From Niabella soli DSM 19437 (GTDB taxonomy: Bacteria; Bacteroidota; Bacteroidia; Chitinophagales; Chitinophagaceae), in contig NZ_CP007035.1 of NCBI RefSeq assembly GCF_000243115.2, positions 186,001 to 250,000 on the forward strand: a stretch of DNA of 64,000 bases. Direction: 5' to 3'. The notes below the pieces were generated by a model. It saw only the letters and a list, made by a program, of their open reading frames with translations. It had not been told where the DNA came from and made no database searches. This document shows, piece after piece, positions 8,618 through 17,373 of this stretch (the stretch's first letter is position 1; each line of letters opens with the position of its first letter). The position numbers were made by a program, and so were the translations under genes.

Positions 8618-8783
8618 ATAATTGTTCTTGTATGACTTATATAATTGCAATTATACCTCTTTTCTTATAGAATAGTGTTAGCTTATTGTTTAGCCTATTC
8701 GAAATGGGTCTCCCGCAGATTTTCGCAGAAGAAGGAAGTATGATCTGCGCTTCGCCATTGGCGGTCCAGATACCGATCTAGTT

Positions 8784-9372
8784 GTGTGGACACAAAATAT
8801 TACTTTTTATATTTTTCTACTTTTTGGGCACCCAAAAAGTAGCGCAAAAAGGGCAGGGTCAAACGAACGCCTCCGGCCGTTTGACCGGCCACGCACGCGA
8901 ACATACATTACGAAAAGTGGCAACAAGGCCTTGTTGAGGAGGCAAGGTCGAAACTCCGGTTACCTGATTGTCGATCAGCCTTCCCTGCGCTGATTTTTTC
9001 CCTGCTTGATTTTTCTGAATACAAACATCCGTTGGGTAAAAAATAGGCGCCCAGGATCCGTTGATTCCCGGAGTTGCAATTAAGTAAAAGAAATACCGCT
9101 GATGAAAAACAGTTGTTTGTTCCGAATGGATGCTGCTTAGAAGGGGTTCCGCCGCAGCCCGGCCACGAAACAGGCGGCGGAATTCACCTACCGGCGAAAA
9201 AGATTTTTTGCTCCACTTTTTTATTCCCGATTGATCGGGAATAAAAGTGGGAAATATGCAATTAGACAACACTCTATTCATCTTTTTCGATGATTATTGG
9301 AAAGAGTACACATCTATAGATCTCACCCACAGGTCTTACTCTATTTATAAACTATTTGAAATGTGTCCACAC
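8784..9372. repeat. Repeat-like intergenic block bounded by 11-bp inverted repeats
   Basis: GTGTGGACACA (8784-8794) and its exact reverse complement TGTGTCCACAC (9362-9372) enclose 567 bases without a convincing gene. Inside are a 12-bp perfect stem CTACTTTTTGGG/CCCAAAAAGTAG with a two-base loop (8817-8842), a 9-bp stem GGTCAAACG/CGTTTGACC (8857-8886), and a long stem around CCCGAT-TG-ATCGGG with CCACTTTT arms (9213-9250). A 140-codon minus frame (9281-8859) and a 69-codon plus frame cross these stems and look like read-through of the repeat. No target-site duplication is seen. It may be a MITE-like or composite repeat; the whole 8651-9436 gap has nothing else I can name. Confidence 0.45.
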
Positions 9373-9436
9373 GATAGGATGACCATCGGGATACGGATTC
9401 TGCAGGCCATAAAAAACTTAATGCATAAGCAAAATA

Positions 9437-12400
9437 CTATTTCGTCACTGTAACCCTTACGCCCTCACTATGCGCGGTAAACTCCGGCGCATACATACAT
9501 TGAATAGTAGTAATGCCATTGCTGAAATTACCTGCAAGGGTTGCAAACAATGTGTATTCAAATACATACGTGCCTTTGGGTAAATAACTAAAAAAGAAAT
9601 TAGTGCTGGCATCTTTGGTGGATTCATAATAGCCCAGTCCCCCCTGCCATTTGTAGGAGCTTAATACATTAACCGGCTCAAAACTGCTGGCGCGCATGTC
9701 TTTCATGTGCACATATTCCATATCCCGATCTACCCGCAGCTCCACCCGCACTTTTATTTTGTCGCCCACTTTAATGGGGTTTCCTTCTGCAACCGGCGTC
9801 AGCACCGGCCCCCGGTCACTATTGGTTTCAATGAATAATTTTTTACTGAGTTTTAAAGGCGTTTCCGCTGTTGTTATTTTGTCGAGGTCCTCAAAGTACT
9901 GCCAGTACAGACTTCCCCAGGTGGGTAATGTGTTGCTTTGTTTAGGGCCAGCGCTGGGTTGATCAACCGTTACGGTTACATTGCCCATGGATGGCCGCAC
10001 TTTTTCGCCCGGAATTGTTTTTTTCATATAACCGGTTCCAGCTTCCGTTTTTTCCAGTTGAGAGGTTACTTTTAATCCGCCCAGATCAATAGTTACATCG
10101 GGCGTTACCGTTAACCACAGGGTGCCTTGCAATAACAGCGCATAACAGGCTTCAGCGGTTGCTTTCGTGCTTTCCCAGTTATTGGTTTGTTTGTTTTTAA
10201 GTAACCAGGTGCGCAGGTCGTCTGCTGTTTTATGATCGGCGGCTATTTCTTCAAAGGCTTCTATGATCAGCGATTGGCGTTCAATGGGTGCTTCGTACCA
10301 CCACCAGCTTCTGTAGGTGTCTTTATAATAGCTGCCCAGTTCTTCATTGTTGACGGATGTTTCTTTCAATGATTTCAGAATGTTGCCAGCAGTGCTTTTG
10401 TCGCCGCTACGATACAGTGCCAGCGCCGCCATACCCTGCATATACTTGTTGGTTTTTACCCATGTTTTCGCCGCGCGCTCCATAAAATAGCCGACAGCTT
10501 TTTGAGCATTCGCTGCAATTTTATTATTGCTGAAGAAACTGCGCATGTACAAGTATTGGATCACATAGTAGGAGGGAATGTACCCGTTTAAATCAATTTT
10601 ATTTTTTATCAGGTCGTCGTAAGTGTCTTTGATCCGGGCATCCAGGTAGGGAAGGGCTTTGTTTACGATCGTATTTGATTTTTGTATTTGCGAAGGTTCA
10701 ATGGCATTTAATTTTTTTAAATGTCCGATGCCTGTTATAATATATTGGGTCATGTACTGATCATCCCTGCCGCCTTTGAACCAGACAAAACCGCCGTTCG
10801 GGCTTTGGAGCTGACTTAGTTTTTCGTACGCTCTGTTCAATTCGCCGCTCATGCGCATCAGGTCAAACAAAAGAGCGAGGTTTTTCTTTTGCTGAGCCTC
10901 TGTTTTAGCCTGCAATACCCAGGGCGTTTCTTCTAGTAAAACAGATTTCAGTTCCTGATTCTTTTGAAGATTACTAAGTAATGCTGCGGTGTCCTGCGTT
11001 TTCCAGGTATCGAATACCTGTTTTATTTTCGGCGAACTGTTGGCGATCAATGTGGCCAGGGAATTGGCATAATAACGGTTCCAGGTTTGTTCCGCGCATT
11101 CATACGGATACTCCATCATATAAGGCAGCGCCTGCACCGCATACCATGCCGGGTTGGAAGTATATTCAACTGTCAGCGACTGGTTGGTGAGGGTTTCACT
11201 TTGTCCGCTTTTCAATAATTTATCAAAGGTGAATTTTTTGGAACCATTGCCACGCATTGCAAGAGGTAGAGATTCGGTAACCAGCATCCGGTTGGTTAAT
11301 ACGGGCAACATATTTTCTTCGCCATCACTTAATGCAACGGTATTTGCTTTTTCGTTTGGAACCGTTGCGGTGATGCGCCAGGTAATGGCTTTACTGAATT
11401 GGTAAGGCACTTCAATGGGAAACTGTACTTGCTGGCTCTGACCTGCGGCGATGGTAAAATATTGTTGTGGGATCACATTTTTAAACCAGCCATCGATGGG
11501 CTCATTGGTAGCGGCATCAAATAATTGCAGGGTGGCGATGCCCGTTATTTCTTTGGAGGAAAGATTAACCACTTTGCTGCTGAATTCCATTTTATCACCT
11601 TCTCTCAAAAAGCGTGGTGCATTGGGTTGCACCATCAGTTCTTTTTGGGTGACGATCTCCTTTGAAGTATAACCAAATGCCAGTTCTTTAGTATGTGCCA
11701 AGGCCTGGAACTTCCAGCGGGTAAGGGCTTCAGGCATTGTGAAAGAGAAGCGAATGGTTCCGTCTTTGTCCGTGGTAAGGTTGGGCAGGAAGAAAGCGGT
11801 TTCATTAAAGTTCTTTCGGGGCTGTATTGCTGTTGGTGCAGCAATGTTTGACGGAATATCCGTATTAGCTTCCATTGCATCCATTGCCAGAGTGGGAACT
11901 GCCATCCCCAGGGAAGTTACAGCGCCGGTAATCGCCCTCTTGTTTTGAGTACCATATCCCACTACCACAACTTCGTTCACTGAAGAGTTGTCTCTCAGTT
12001 GTATCCCCGCTGCTTTCCCTTCCAAAGGCAGGCTTGCGACTGCACCGTATAAAATTGCCCGCCTGATAAATGGATTTTGGGAAACTAATTCGTCATAACG
12101 TTTGTCAAAATTTTTGTATTCTGAATGTAGGGTTGAACTTGTATGAGCACGCGTAATTGAAAAATTGCTCCCTGAGCTCCAATTATTATAATTGTAGCGG
12201 TTGGGCCATAGGCCTGGAATCCTCCATTGATGTGGGTAGAATTGATCCAGCGAAGCATCGTACATACTGGCAAGCAGTTCTGCCGCTACTTTTTCACCTT
12301 TATAACCCCTGATGGTGACACTCCATTTTTCCTCCGCGCCCGGCAGTGTCTTATCGCGGAAGGTGCCGTATTCAACTTTCAGCTCTTTGTTAGTCCAGGG

Positions 12401-15400
12401 TACTGCAATGGTTTGATTGATGGTAAATACCCGGTTGTTTTTCACAAACATATAATTCACCACATAACCGCCCCGGTCGGCCCCGGTGGCGCCAAATTCA
12501 AAATTGCGGGTAGTATTGTTGAGTGCGGAGAATGTGTACTGTGTTTTGTCTTTTGTCAGCCCCTGTACCAGGAATACATCTGGCGCAGTGCTGCCAATCT
12601 CAATAGTTGTTTTTTCTCCTGGCTCAATGGGCTTTGGTATGCTGGCCCACAGGTATTGCGGGTAAGCTTTTTGTTTTTGTTTCGATTCATAGAACTCCGC
12701 ATAGTGGATATCCTTTACTTCTTTTCCGTCTTTGTCTTTCGCCGTAATTTCAATGGCATAAACCCCCGTTTCGGGGATAGCTTGTTTTACTTCAACCCTC
12801 CCGGTTGAATCCGTAGTTGCTTTTTGTATAAGCTGGGTTTGTGTTTTGGCCCAACTGGCGAATTGATCCTCATCTTTGTAAATATCATTGGGAAAATTTT
12901 TAATGTATTCTTCTTTAGTCATTGTAAACTGATCGGGCTGCTCCCAATAACGCTTCCGCAGCAAACGCTGTTCGGGCTTCAGTTTGGTAAGTGTCACATT
13001 GATCGTTGCTTGCTCAAATGTACCGGCCATATTCTGCGTGCTGATGTGCAGGTTGGTTGTGGCTTCGATAGGGATGCGTTGCGGGATCTCGGCAGTTATC
13101 AAAAGCGATTTATATCCAACAGAAACGGATTGTTCACCACTTCTTACTTCGCCATTGATGTCGGTTACATCCGTGTACACCTGGTAGTCAAATACCGGTT
13201 CCATTTTTGGATCAATACTCCGGTCGGGAATAGCATCGAAACGAATAATAAATTTGCCATCAGCATTTGTAGTGGCTGTACCGTGGGCTATTTCCATTTG
13301 CTCTCGATTCATTAGCCACCAATAACCCCTAAAGATCCAGGGGTAGGGAAAGCGTGCCTGGCGTACTACGCGGTATTTTACGGTGGCTCCATCCAGATCA
13401 TTTCCCGCGTAGGCTTTGGCAAGCCCCTTAACCGTAATGCTGTCATTCAGTTTATAAGTGCCCTTCATCTTTTCAAAGTCTACGAAAAATTTGGGACGCT
13501 TATATTCTTCCACTCTGAAAGAACTGCTTCCTTCGGTGGTGGCGATGCTAAAACCGCCGTTTAATCCTCCCTCCGGCAAATGAAAACTGCCGCTGAAGGA
13601 TCCGAACGCATTGCTGGTCACGGGCAGGTCAGCTACTTTTTGGTGATTGGCGTCATAGAGGGTTACCATGGTTTTGTATCTGGCCAAAACGGATGAATTC
13701 TTTTTAGCCGGATCGGTATTAACGGCAATGCCTTTAAAGTAAACCGTTTGGCCGGGCCGGTAAAGACTTTTGTCAGTAAAGAAGAATATTTTGGTGTTTT
13801 TCTTTTGCGCAGGGGCTGAGTAATTATTGTAATAGTAACCATAATTGTTGTCATCCATAAAAAAGCGTTCTTTTTGATACATAATATCGAGAAGATAATT
13901 ATTTCCGCTTTTGATGTTATTGTTATCTGTGGTTCCTGAAAATGTAAAATACCCGTTTTGATCGGTTGAAGCCGTACTTATTTTTTTGTTAAGATAACTT
14001 CTTGTTTTGTAATCATAATCTTTTTTCCAAATGGTAACTGTAGCATTATTCAATGGTTGTCCGGTATTTCTGTTTAAAACAAAAAAATCGGTTTTATTAT
14101 TTACATAACTTATGTTTGAAATATAGGTTAACTGTAAAGCGAGGATATTTTTGCTGGAATCAAAATCCTTATTCAGGGAAGTAATGATGTAATACTCGCC
14201 ATTGGGTAATCCATCAGCTTTAATCTCCGCGCGATGCTCCCGGTAATCATTAGCCGCTGGCAATGCTTGCTCCCAAGATCGGATAGGGGCTGCTTTTGTG
14301 AACAGTTTCCAGTATTTTTCTTTTCCGTCACGGTCGGCCACAGCTGCTTTTAATTCAGATGTGGCAGGTATAATGCGCAGAAAGATTGTTGGGGTGTTTT
14401 TATAGGTGACCAATATCCGAAAAGGCTGATCGGGAAGGTTTACTTTTTCCAGATGAAAGCTAGACTCAGGCTCGCGTATTTCTTGCAATAAATTTCGGGC
14501 ATTGACACTTCCTTCATTGCTGTTCCTTTGGTTTGTAATTTTTTCAAGAATTATAGTGGCGGTAATGATGTGCTTGTCATCCGGATTTTGTTTATTGCCA
14601 GGGAGATTGGATTGTTCGTACTGCCATTGCGCCATCAGGAACCGGGCCTGGTCCATCGCCGGAAGCTGCCCATATTTTTGAACTATTTTTTCGAGTCCTG
14701 CATAATAGAGGGCGTCTTTGTCCGGACTAACGGCCTGCTGGTGCATAAATTCCAGTCTGCTGATATCCGCGTCAATAAGCGCTTCAGGGCTTTTGTCTTT
14801 CAGATGCAACCGGATCAGTTTTTGATACAATTGCAGCGCTCTAAAACTGAGCGAAAGGCTATCCCTGGTCTGAAAAACACTATTTGCAAAGGTTGCAGCG
14901 GGTGCAAAGGCATCGGGCTGGTCGATCTCAAATTTATAAGCGGGCTGGGTTATGGTCCGTTCCGGATTCTTAAAATAATCCAATGCCCGGAATGCGAGCA
15001 GATCATAAAGGGTGGGGCGCAGGTTGCGTACATTCCCCTTTGTGATCAATGCATCATATGGCTCTAATCTTGTTTGCTGTAATAGTTTTTCAGGCGCTAC
15101 TGATTCCAGGTACAGGTTGCTGATCACCTTTGTAAAATCATCCGCTGTCCAGGTTTCGGGGTCAGTCTTTTCGAAGTTTACCGTGTTAGTCCGGTTATAA
15201 AATTTGTGACGGTTCCAATTAAAGTATTGCTGATAGATGGACGCCTGGTAGCTTTTTAATAAAGCCGTAACCACTTCGCTACTTTCTTTTATTTCCGTTT
15301 CTATGGAGCTAATGCCCTTTAGTTCACTGTTCTCATTATTCGATTCCTGTAGGTAATTCATATAGAGCAGGGCTTTTATTACCTGCGCCTCTTGGCGATC

Positions 15401-15583
15401 TGCTTTTGCCTTTGCATAAATCTTTTTTACAATTGCCGTGGCAGACCGGTTCTGCCCTTTTTCAATCGTATCCATTACCACCTTCCAGTCGGCTTCATAG
15501 TTTTTTACAGATTGAGCGTTACTTTTCATACAGGTAAACAGGATAGCCATTAAAAAAAGGAGATGAATTCCCGGGAGCTTCAT
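9437..15583 (-). CDS. Alpha-2-macroglobulin family protein with MG2 domain and embedded SusC-like TonB-box motif
   Basis: Very large secreted protein (2048 residues) of the bacterial alpha-2-macroglobulin family, thought to trap proteases at the cell envelope. It has a signal peptide ending SNAQ. An MG2 domain begins near residue 600 (TDKSLYRPGQTVYFKG). The bait/A2M region and the complement-like ring follow. The thioester motif is CAEQ, with Cys1496 and Gln1499, in YPYECAEQTWNRYY, so it should be able to form the covalent trap. The alpha-helical thioester domain (SPNGGFVWFKGGRDDQYMTQY) and a C-terminal receptor-like domain complete it. Odd feature: residues about 1200-1225 read EVVVVGYGTQNKRAITGAV, the signature that follows the TonB box in SusC-type receptors. 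The gene stands alone, with a near-consensus -7 (TAATTTTA, 15623-15616). No partner penicillin-binding protein is next to it. Confidence 0.92.
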   Translation of the reverse strand: MKLPGIHLLFLMAILFTCMKSNAQSVKNYEADWKVVMDTIEKGQNRSATAIVKKIYAKAKADRQEAQVIKALLYMNYLQESNNENSELKGISSIETEIKESSEVVTALLKSYQASIYQQYFNWNRHKFYNRTNTVNFEKTDPETWTADDFTKVISNLYLESVAPEKLLQQTRLEPYDALITKGNVRNLRPTLYDLLAFRALDYFKNPERTITQPAYKFEIDQPDAFAPAATFANSVFQTRDSLSLSFRALQLYQKLIRLHLKDKSPEALIDADISRLEFMHQQAVSPDKDALYYAGLEKIVQKYGQLPAMDQARFLMAQWQYEQSNLPGNKQNPDDKHIITATIILEKITNQRNSNEGSVNARNLLQEIREPESSFHLEKVNLPDQPFRILVTYKNTPTIFLRIIPATSELKAAVADRDGKEKYWKLFTKAAPIRSWEQALPAANDYREHRAEIKADGLPNGEYYIITSLNKDFDSSKNILALQLTYISNISYVNNKTDFFVLNRNTGQPLNNATVTIWKKDYDYKTRSYLNKKISTASTDQNGYFTFSGTTDNNNIKSGNNYLLDIMYQKERFFMDDNNYGYYYNNYSAPAQKKNTKIFFFTDKSLYRPGQTVYFKGIAVNTDPAKKNSSVLARYKTMVTLYDANHQKVADLPVTSNAFGSFSGSFHLPEGGLNGGFSIATTEGSSSFRVEEYKRPKFFVDFEKMKGTYKLNDSITVKGLAKAYAGNDLDGATVKYRVVRQARFPYPWIFRGYWWLMNREQMEIAHGTATTNADGKFIIRFDAIPDRSIDPKMEPVFDYQVYTDVTDINGEVRSGEQSVSVGYKSLLITAEIPQRIPIEATTNLHISTQNMAGTFEQATINVTLTKLKPEQRLLRKRYWEQPDQFTMTKEEYIKNFPNDIYKDEDQFASWAKTQTQLIQKATTDSTGRVEVKQAIPETGVYAIEITAKDKDGKEVKDIHYAEFYESKQKQKAYPQYLWASIPKPIEPGEKTTIEIGSTAPDVFLVQGLTKDKTQYTFSALNNTTRNFEFGATGADRGGYVVNYMFVKNNRVFTINQTIAVPWTNKELKVEYGTFRDKTLPGAEEKWSVTIRGYKGEKVAAELLASMYDASLDQFYPHQWRIPGLWPNRYNYNNWSSGSNFSITRAHTSSTLHSEYKNFDKRYDELVSQNPFIRRAILYGAVASLPLEGKAAGIQLRDNSSVNEVVVVGYGTQNKRAITGAVTSLGMAVPTLAMDAMEANTDIPSNIAAPTAIQPRKNFNETAFFLPNLTTDKDGTIRFSFTMPEALTRWKFQALAHTKELAFGYTSKEIVTQKELMVQPNAPRFLREGDKMEFSSKVVNLSSKEITGIATLQLFDAATNEPIDGWFKNVIPQQYFTIAAGQSQQVQFPIEVPYQFSKAITWRITATVPNEKANTVALSDGEENMLPVLTNRMLVTESLPLAMRGNGSKKFTFDKLLKSGQSETLTNQSLTVEYTSNPAWYAVQALPYMMEYPYECAEQTWNRYYANSLATLIANSSPKIKQVFDTWKTQDTAALLSNLQKNQELKSVLLEETPWVLQAKTEAQQKKNLALLFDLMRMSGELNRAYEKLSQLQSPNGGFVWFKGGRDDQYMTQYIITGIGHLKKLNAIEPSQIQKSNTIVNKALPYLDARIKDTYDDLIKNKIDLNGYIPSYYVIQYLYMRSFFSNNKIAANAQKAVGYFMERAAKTWVKTNKYMQGMAALALYRSGDKSTAGNILKSLKETSVNNEELGSYYKDTYRSWWWYEAPIERQSLIIEAFEEIAADHKTADDLRTWLLKNKQTNNWESTKATAEACYALLLQGTLWLTVTPDVTIDLGGLKVTSQLEKTEAGTGYMKKTIPGEKVRPSMGNVTVTVDQPSAGPKQSNTLPTWGSLYWQYFEDLDKITTAETPLKLSKKLFIETNSDRGPVLTPVAEGNPIKVGDKIKVRVELRVDRDMEYVHMKDMRASSFEPVNVLSSYKWQGGLGYYESTKDASTNFFFSYLPKGTYVFEYTLFATLAGNFSNGITTIQCMYAPEFTAHSEGVRVTVTK

Positions 15584-15806
15584 AAATAGAGTTTATTAAG
15601 AGATGCAGTAAGGTGTAAAATTACATAAAACGAGCGTCATCCCGACACCTGCGAAGCTGGATAGGGAGCCCGTACTGGCGGAATGAAAAATATAAAATAT
15701 GAAATGGTTTCAAGTTCCAGGTTGCGGGTTTCTGGTTTCGGGCATAAACTGACAACTAATGGCTAATAACTGAATACTGGCAGCTCAAATCTCAACAGAA
15801 ATCGTT

Positions 15807-15814
15807 TACATTTG
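15807..15814 (+). promoter_or_regulatory. -7 promoter element of pcm
   Basis: TACATTTG matches TAnnTTTG exactly and ends only six bases before the pcm start codon, so the transcript would be nearly leaderless. No clear TTG is seen at -33. Confidence 0.4.
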
Positions 15815-15820
15815 CCGGGT

Positions 15821-16477
15821 ATGAGAAGGACGTTAGAAGATACATACCGGCACAAGGGATTAAGGAAAAAGCTGGTGGAGGTAGTAAAGGGAAAAGGGAT
15901 TACGGATGAAACGGTGTTGGAGACGATGAATGCTATTCCGCGTCATTTTTTTCTGGATTCCGCATTTGATGATGTGGCTTACGAAGACCGGGCTTTTCCG
16001 ATAGGTGAGGGGCAAACTATATCGCAACCCTACACAGTTGCTTACCAGACACAATTACTGGAACTGACGCCGGGGATGAAAGTATTGGAGATCGGTACGG
16101 GAAGTGCTTACCAGGCGGTGGTGCTGGCAAAAATGGGTGTGAAATTATTTACGATAGAACGGCAAAAAATGCTGTTTGAGGAGAATAAAGGATTTGCCTA
16201 CCTGAAACAGTTTCCTTTTATAAAATTTTTTTATGGCGATGGCTACCAGGGCCTGCCTACTTATGCGCCGTTCGATAGGGTGTTGATTACAGCCGCAGCG
16301 CCGGAAATCCCGCAAAAACTGATAGAACAATTAAAGCCGGGAGGGATGATGGTGATCCCAGTGGGAACAGGGAATGTGCAGCAAATGATGCGCTTAACCA
16401 AACAGGCAGACGGGAAAATGCAGGAAGAATTGTTTGATAATTTCTCTTTTGTGCCCATGCTGGCGGGTAAAAACTAA
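15821..16477 (+). CDS. pcm: Protein-L-isoaspartate O-methyltransferase
   Basis: Repairs aged proteins by methylating L-isoaspartyl residues with S-adenosylmethionine. The length of 218 residues is normal for the family. The start is the ATG at 15821 (MRRTLEDTYRHKG); an upstream TTG in frame at 15812 is unlikely. Family marks: MNAIPRHFFLDSAFDDVAYEDRAFPIGEGQTISQPYTVA near the N-terminus, the SAM-binding motif I VLEIGTGSAYQAVVLAKMG (about residues 88-106), the IERQ acidic-type position after strand 2, and DRVLITAAAPEIPQKL. The LysE-type gene follows after 10 bases, so the two are probably co-transcribed. Confident assignment. Confidence 0.95.
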   Translation: MRRTLEDTYRHKGLRKKLVEVVKGKGITDETVLETMNAIPRHFFLDSAFDDVAYEDRAFPIGEGQTISQPYTVAYQTQLLELTPGMKVLEIGTGSAYQAVVLAKMGVKLFTIERQKMLFEENKGFAYLKQFPFIKFFYGDGYQGLPTYAPFDRVLITAAAPEIPQKLIEQLKPGGMMVIPVGTGNVQQMMRLTKQADGKMQEELFDNFSFVPMLAGKN

Positions 16478-16487
16478 ATGAAAAGCA

Positions 16488-17183
16488 GTGACGGAAAGTA
16501 TTGCTAAAGGGTGGGTGCGCGTGTTTATTACCGGAATGGTGATCAGCTTCCTGGGCTGTCTGCCCCTGGGAACCTTAAACATTGCAGCCATGCAGATCGC
16601 AATCAATCAGTCGGTAGAAAATGCGCTGCTGTTTTCTTTGGGAGCGCTCACGGCCGAAATGATCTATGTACGCCTGTCGTTAGTAGCGATGGACTGGGTG
16701 CGCAAGCAGGAAAAAATATTCCGCATGCTGGAATGGCTGACCTTGCTGATCATTGTGGCACTGGCGGTTTCAAGCCTGTATGCGGCGATGCACCCGCAGC
16801 AGGGCAGGAATGTTATTTTAAACAATAACCTGCCGTCTTATATCCTGGGATTGAGTATGAGCGCGCTAAATCCTGTGCAGATTCCTTTTTGGTTTGGATG
16901 GAGCACAGTGCTGTTTACCAAAAATGTGTTGAAACCACAGGCTGCTTATTATAATACTTATATCATTGGTATTGGCCTGGGAACCATGCTGGGCAACTGT
17001 GTTTTTATTTTTGGAGGCCGGCTGATCGCCAGTAAGATTCAGAATAACCAGTCCTTAATGAATTACGTTATCGGCGGGGTATTTGTAATTACTGCGCTGA
17101 TCCAATGCTGGCGCATGTTTGTGAAGAAGAAGGATATTGGGGCGAAGTTACATGAGACGGAGGAGGGAATGCCGAACGCATAA
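16488..17183 (+). CDS. LysE/RhtB-family amino-acid exporter
   Basis: Six-helix inner-membrane exporter of the LysE superfamily, 231 residues. The only in-frame start near the pcm stop is GTG at 16488; the next Met (residue 17) would cut into helix 1. Helix 1 contains FLGCLPLGTLNIAAMQIAI, with the PLG-x-x-N-like motif used by this family in place of PGP. Further helices lie around LEWLTLLIIVALAVSSLY, the conserved SMSALNPVQIPFWFGW segment (LNP motif) and GLGTMLGNCVFIFGGRL. The C-terminal tail EEGMPNA and its stop codon run directly into the AATGC-type word repeat at 17176. The substrate is unknown; amino acids are the usual cargo. Confidence 0.8.
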   Translation: MTESIAKGWVRVFITGMVISFLGCLPLGTLNIAAMQIAINQSVENALLFSLGALTAEMIYVRLSLVAMDWVRKQEKIFRMLEWLTLLIIVALAVSSLYAAMHPQQGRNVILNNNLPSYILGLSMSALNPVQIPFWFGWSTVLFTKNVLKPQAAYYNTYIIGIGLGTMLGNCVFIFGGRLIASKIQNNQSLMNYVIGGVFVITALIQCWRMFVKKKDIGAKLHETEEGMPNA

Positions 17184-17372
17184 TGCCTAATGCAAAACGC
17201 AGAAATAGTTCATGGTCGATAGTCCATAGTTCATAGCAGAGCACAGCATTACAAAAGATAACTGACAACTTAAATCTGATGGCTGATCAAGAACCCTCTT
17301 AGAACCCTCGTAGCCATATTATTCAAATGATTCAAACCTGAACCCTGGAACCTGAAACTTGTAACCTGTAAC
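17176..17372. repeat. Word-like intergenic repeats (AATGC, TAGTTCATGG and ACCTGAAAC types)
   Basis: Starting inside the stop region of the LysE-type gene, the sequence runs through variations of short words: GAACGCATAATGCCTAATGC, then TAGTTCATGGTCGATAGTC, then GAACCTGAAACTTGTAACC. Similar strings sit at 19250-19390, 22488-22680, 15700-15790 and 34500-34575. No coding frame and no terminator hairpin is seen. The two convergent genes here end on either side of it. Confidence 0.55.
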
Positions 17373-17373
17373 A

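Noticed and set aside
8859-9281. 140-codon minus-strand open frame
   Set aside because: It crosses several perfect inverted stems, has no start context or known motif, and the opposite strand is also open, so it is more likely read-through of a repeat.
12227-13315. Long plus-strand frames opposite the alpha-2-macroglobulin gene
   Set aside because: Antisense shadows of a clearly coding gene; no motifs or starts of their own.
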